DNA from: a virus
Virus record (IMG/VR): IMGVR_UViG_3300035703_000214
Coordinates: 1-37,723 of that record
DNA length: 37,723 bases
Strand: one strand, 5' to 3'
A program made the position numbers and the translations under genes. How positions within the stretch are numbered: position 1 is the stretch's first letter; each line of letters opens with the position of its first letter. Under the pieces are notes generated by a model. That model saw only the letters and a program-made list of their open reading frames with translations, searched no databases and had not been told where the DNA came from. Of this stretch, positions 36,220-37,723 are shown in pieces.

Positions 36220-37542
36220 ATGGCACTTTCAATTTTAGACGGCAACCAGTCGGCAACAACACTCTCAACCATTCTATCTAGTGGGCAACATATCACCGCC
36301 CACACGGTTGTTAGCCTTGGTACGCAAGCAATTACAGATATGCGTGGTGCAGTAAGCGGAAGCGTTGTTTCAATCTCCAACTTGCCATCTACCCAGACGA
36401 TTGCTGGCACGGTGACGGTATCAAAATTTGATGTCGATGCATTTACGGGTGTTATTGCATCGGATGCAGGCGGCGATGAGCCACCAAACGGAGTTCAGCT
36501 TGGTTATTTTGATGCTGGTTCAGGATTTAGGATTGTTAATGAGGCCACACCACTACCCATCTCTGGCACGGTCACCATCGGCTCGCTTCCTGCGATTAGT
36601 GGGACGGTGACGGCGAATGTGTTTGGTCAAAATCAAACAAACTTTTTTCAAGAGCCAATTCCAGTAGATAATTATGCAAATACAAGGGCAAATGCAGAAA
36701 ATGATTTAATTGTTCCAGTACAAATCACAAACGATTCTGGGACGCTTAACGCCTCGAACCCCCTCCCCATCTCTGGCACGGTGACGGCAACTGGTCTTGA
36801 TATTAGCTCTGGAAACCAACACCCAATTCCTCTTGTGCATTGGGATGAGGGGGTATCAGATGGGAGGGCAGTTGTTGTAAAGGTTCTTGATGCAAATGGC
36901 ACAAATATAAATTTTTCTGCTGGTGTCCCCATCTCTGGCACAGTCACCATCGGCTCTGCCCTCCCCGCTGGCACAAACCGCATCGGCGTGGTGACGATTG
37001 GGGGTGGGACGGTAACAATAGGAGCAGGGACGGCACAGATTGGAACTGTAACCGCTAGTAATACAAACTTAAATAGGCTAGTTCAAGATGGGGAGTTTAC
37101 GGACACTTTTGGAGTTCCTATTATATACGCAAGAGTTGCAGGTGGGGCACTAGATTACTGGCAGGAAGTCAGTCAAATCTCTGGCCTTCCAGTAAAAAAT
37201 CAACTTACTACAGGCGGAGACATTGTCCCATTTTCTGTCTCTGGAGCAGTCACCGCTAACACCTTTGCTTTGCAAGGCACGGCAGTAACTACGTCGGACT
37301 TTACCAGCACCACCGCCTCTACCGTGCTGGCTAATTTTAATGCGACAAGGGAAGTGCTGACAATTTTTAACGAGGGGGCGGGCAACCTTCATATTTGTGC
37401 AGGGGCAACTTGCACCACTATCGCCTATCAAGTTCGTCTATCTGCGGGGGATTATTACGAGGTGCCAAATCATCAGACCACTATCACTCACTCGGCTGTA
37501 TTCGCAACGGCTGGCACGGCTCGCGTTTGCCAAGTTAGTTAG
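36220..37542 (+). CDS. Repeat-rich fibre-like structural protein, 440 aa
   Basis: The beta-rich, Gly/Thr/Ser-rich protein carries repeated ISGTVTIG and ISGTVTA motifs (from about residue 110 to 250), typical of phage fibre shafts in environmental phages. The C-terminal 90 residues (FNATREVLTIFNEGAGNLHI and then YEVPNHQTTITHSAVF) form a different beta domain. It lies between tail completion genes and a LamG gene. The leader TTAACAAGGGGTAAGG resembles the late start cassette. Confidence 0.65.
   Translation: MALSILDGNQSATTLSTILSSGQHITAHTVVSLGTQAITDMRGAVSGSVVSISNLPSTQTIAGTVTVSKFDVDAFTGVIASDAGGDEPPNGVQLGYFDAGSGFRIVNEATPLPISGTVTIGSLPAISGTVTANVFGQNQTNFFQEPIPVDNYANTRANAENDLIVPVQITNDSGTLNASNPLPISGTVTATGLDISSGNQHPIPLVHWDEGVSDGRAVVVKVLDANGTNINFSAGVPISGTVTIGSALPAGTNRIGVVTIGGGTVTIGAGTAQIGTVTASNTNLNRLVQDGEFTDTFGVPIIYARVAGGALDYWQEVSQISGLPVKNQLTTGGDIVPFSVSGAVTANTFALQGTAVTTSDFTSTTASTVLANFNATREVLTIFNEGAGNLHICAGATCTTIAYQVRLSAGDYYEVPNHQTTITHSAVFATAGTARVCQVS
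36558..36963 (+). repeat. Short in-frame repeats coding ISGTVT motifs
   Basis: ATCTCTGGCACGGT or ATCTCTGGCACAGT recurs at 36559, 36769 and 36931, with a variant at 36595. These may allow shaft length changes by recombination. Confidence 0.5.
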
Positions 37543-37551
37543 GAGTAGGCG

Positions 37552-37723
37552 ATGCCTATCTTTAGATCGCCTCTTGCCACAGCACTCGGAACAGCCCCAG
37601 ACCCAGATGCGTCTAATTATATCGCTTCTGCTGGAGTAACCAGATTACAGCAACAAATAGGAATAAATAATCTTGTAGCATTTCTAAAAGCACAAAGCCT
37701 TTGGACTCCTTTGGCTGGCGGAT
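37552..37723 (+). CDS. N-terminal fragment of a LamG-like virion protein, truncated by window edge
   Basis: 57 complete codons are visible. Segment DASNYIASAGVTRLQQQIGI and then LVAFLKAQSLWT aligns with the N-terminal domain of the LamG-like protein at 29731 (DADAVAYFERAGVTDATAKG, then FVKGIKDLGLYN). It begins with GGAGTAGGCGATG, so AGGAG is a good Shine-Dalgarno. Together with bases 2-121 it may be the same gene, split by the contig break. Confidence 0.6.
   Translation, partial: MPIFRSPLATALGTAPDPDASNYIASAGVTRLQQQIGINNLVAFLKAQSLWTPLAGG

Overview
This window is almost entirely a double-stranded DNA tailed phage (or prophage) genome of the siphovirus type. Every supported gene lies on the + strand, genes are tightly packed, and ATGA, GTGA or TAATG overlaps are common. 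The packaging and head genes are lambda-like: GpA-type terminase, gpW-like connector, lambda-type portal, a C/Nu3-like protease with nested scaffold, decoration protein and capsid. A gpG/gpGT-type frameshifted tail chaperone precedes a tape measure gene. The host cannot be named. Several lipoprotein signal sequences and a spanin-like pair beside a peptidase endolysin point to a Gram-negative or other diderm bacterium.

Layout. 1-7.9 kb: end of a LamG-like protein, a small membrane/lipoprotein cluster, tail tube candidate, tail assembly chaperone with a -1 frameshift site, tape measure, and distal tail or fibre proteins. 7.9-9.0 kb: lysis cassette (small membrane proteins, lipoprotein, M15-type endolysin). 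9.0-18.2 kb: early region with a metallophosphoesterase, ligase-like adenylation domain, PD-(D/E)XK-like nuclease, an ExoX-C-like protein, and a replication initiator whose gene carries an 11-bp iteron array plus an AT-rich tract. Small DNA-binding proteins, a Mom-like DNA modification enzyme and a 3D-domain protein follow. 18.2-18.56 kb: non-coding stretch with palindromes and repeated ACTTACA boxes. 18.56-29.3 kb: ParB-methyltransferase fusion, small terminase, HNH protein, large terminase, connector, a very long portal fused to a metallopeptidase-like domain, protease/scaffold, decoration protein, major capsid protein and a strong terminator. 29.4-35 kb: LamG-like protein and a five-enzyme glycosyl/methyltransferase cassette. 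35-37.7 kb: head-tail connector and tail completion proteins (two tandem paralogues), a repeat-rich fibre-like protein, and the start of another LamG-like protein.

The left edge holds the C-terminus and the right edge the N-terminus of LamG-like proteins. The tail module would read continuously from right edge to left edge, so the contig is probably a circularly permuted genome broken inside that gene.

The most notable structures are: a lambda-O-like origin inside the initiator gene; the portal-metallopeptidase fusion with an AT-rich tail; two classes of repeated gene-start cassettes (TTGACA...AGG before structural genes, CCCCCAACCAA before early genes); and a sugar-modification cassette inside the virion structural module.
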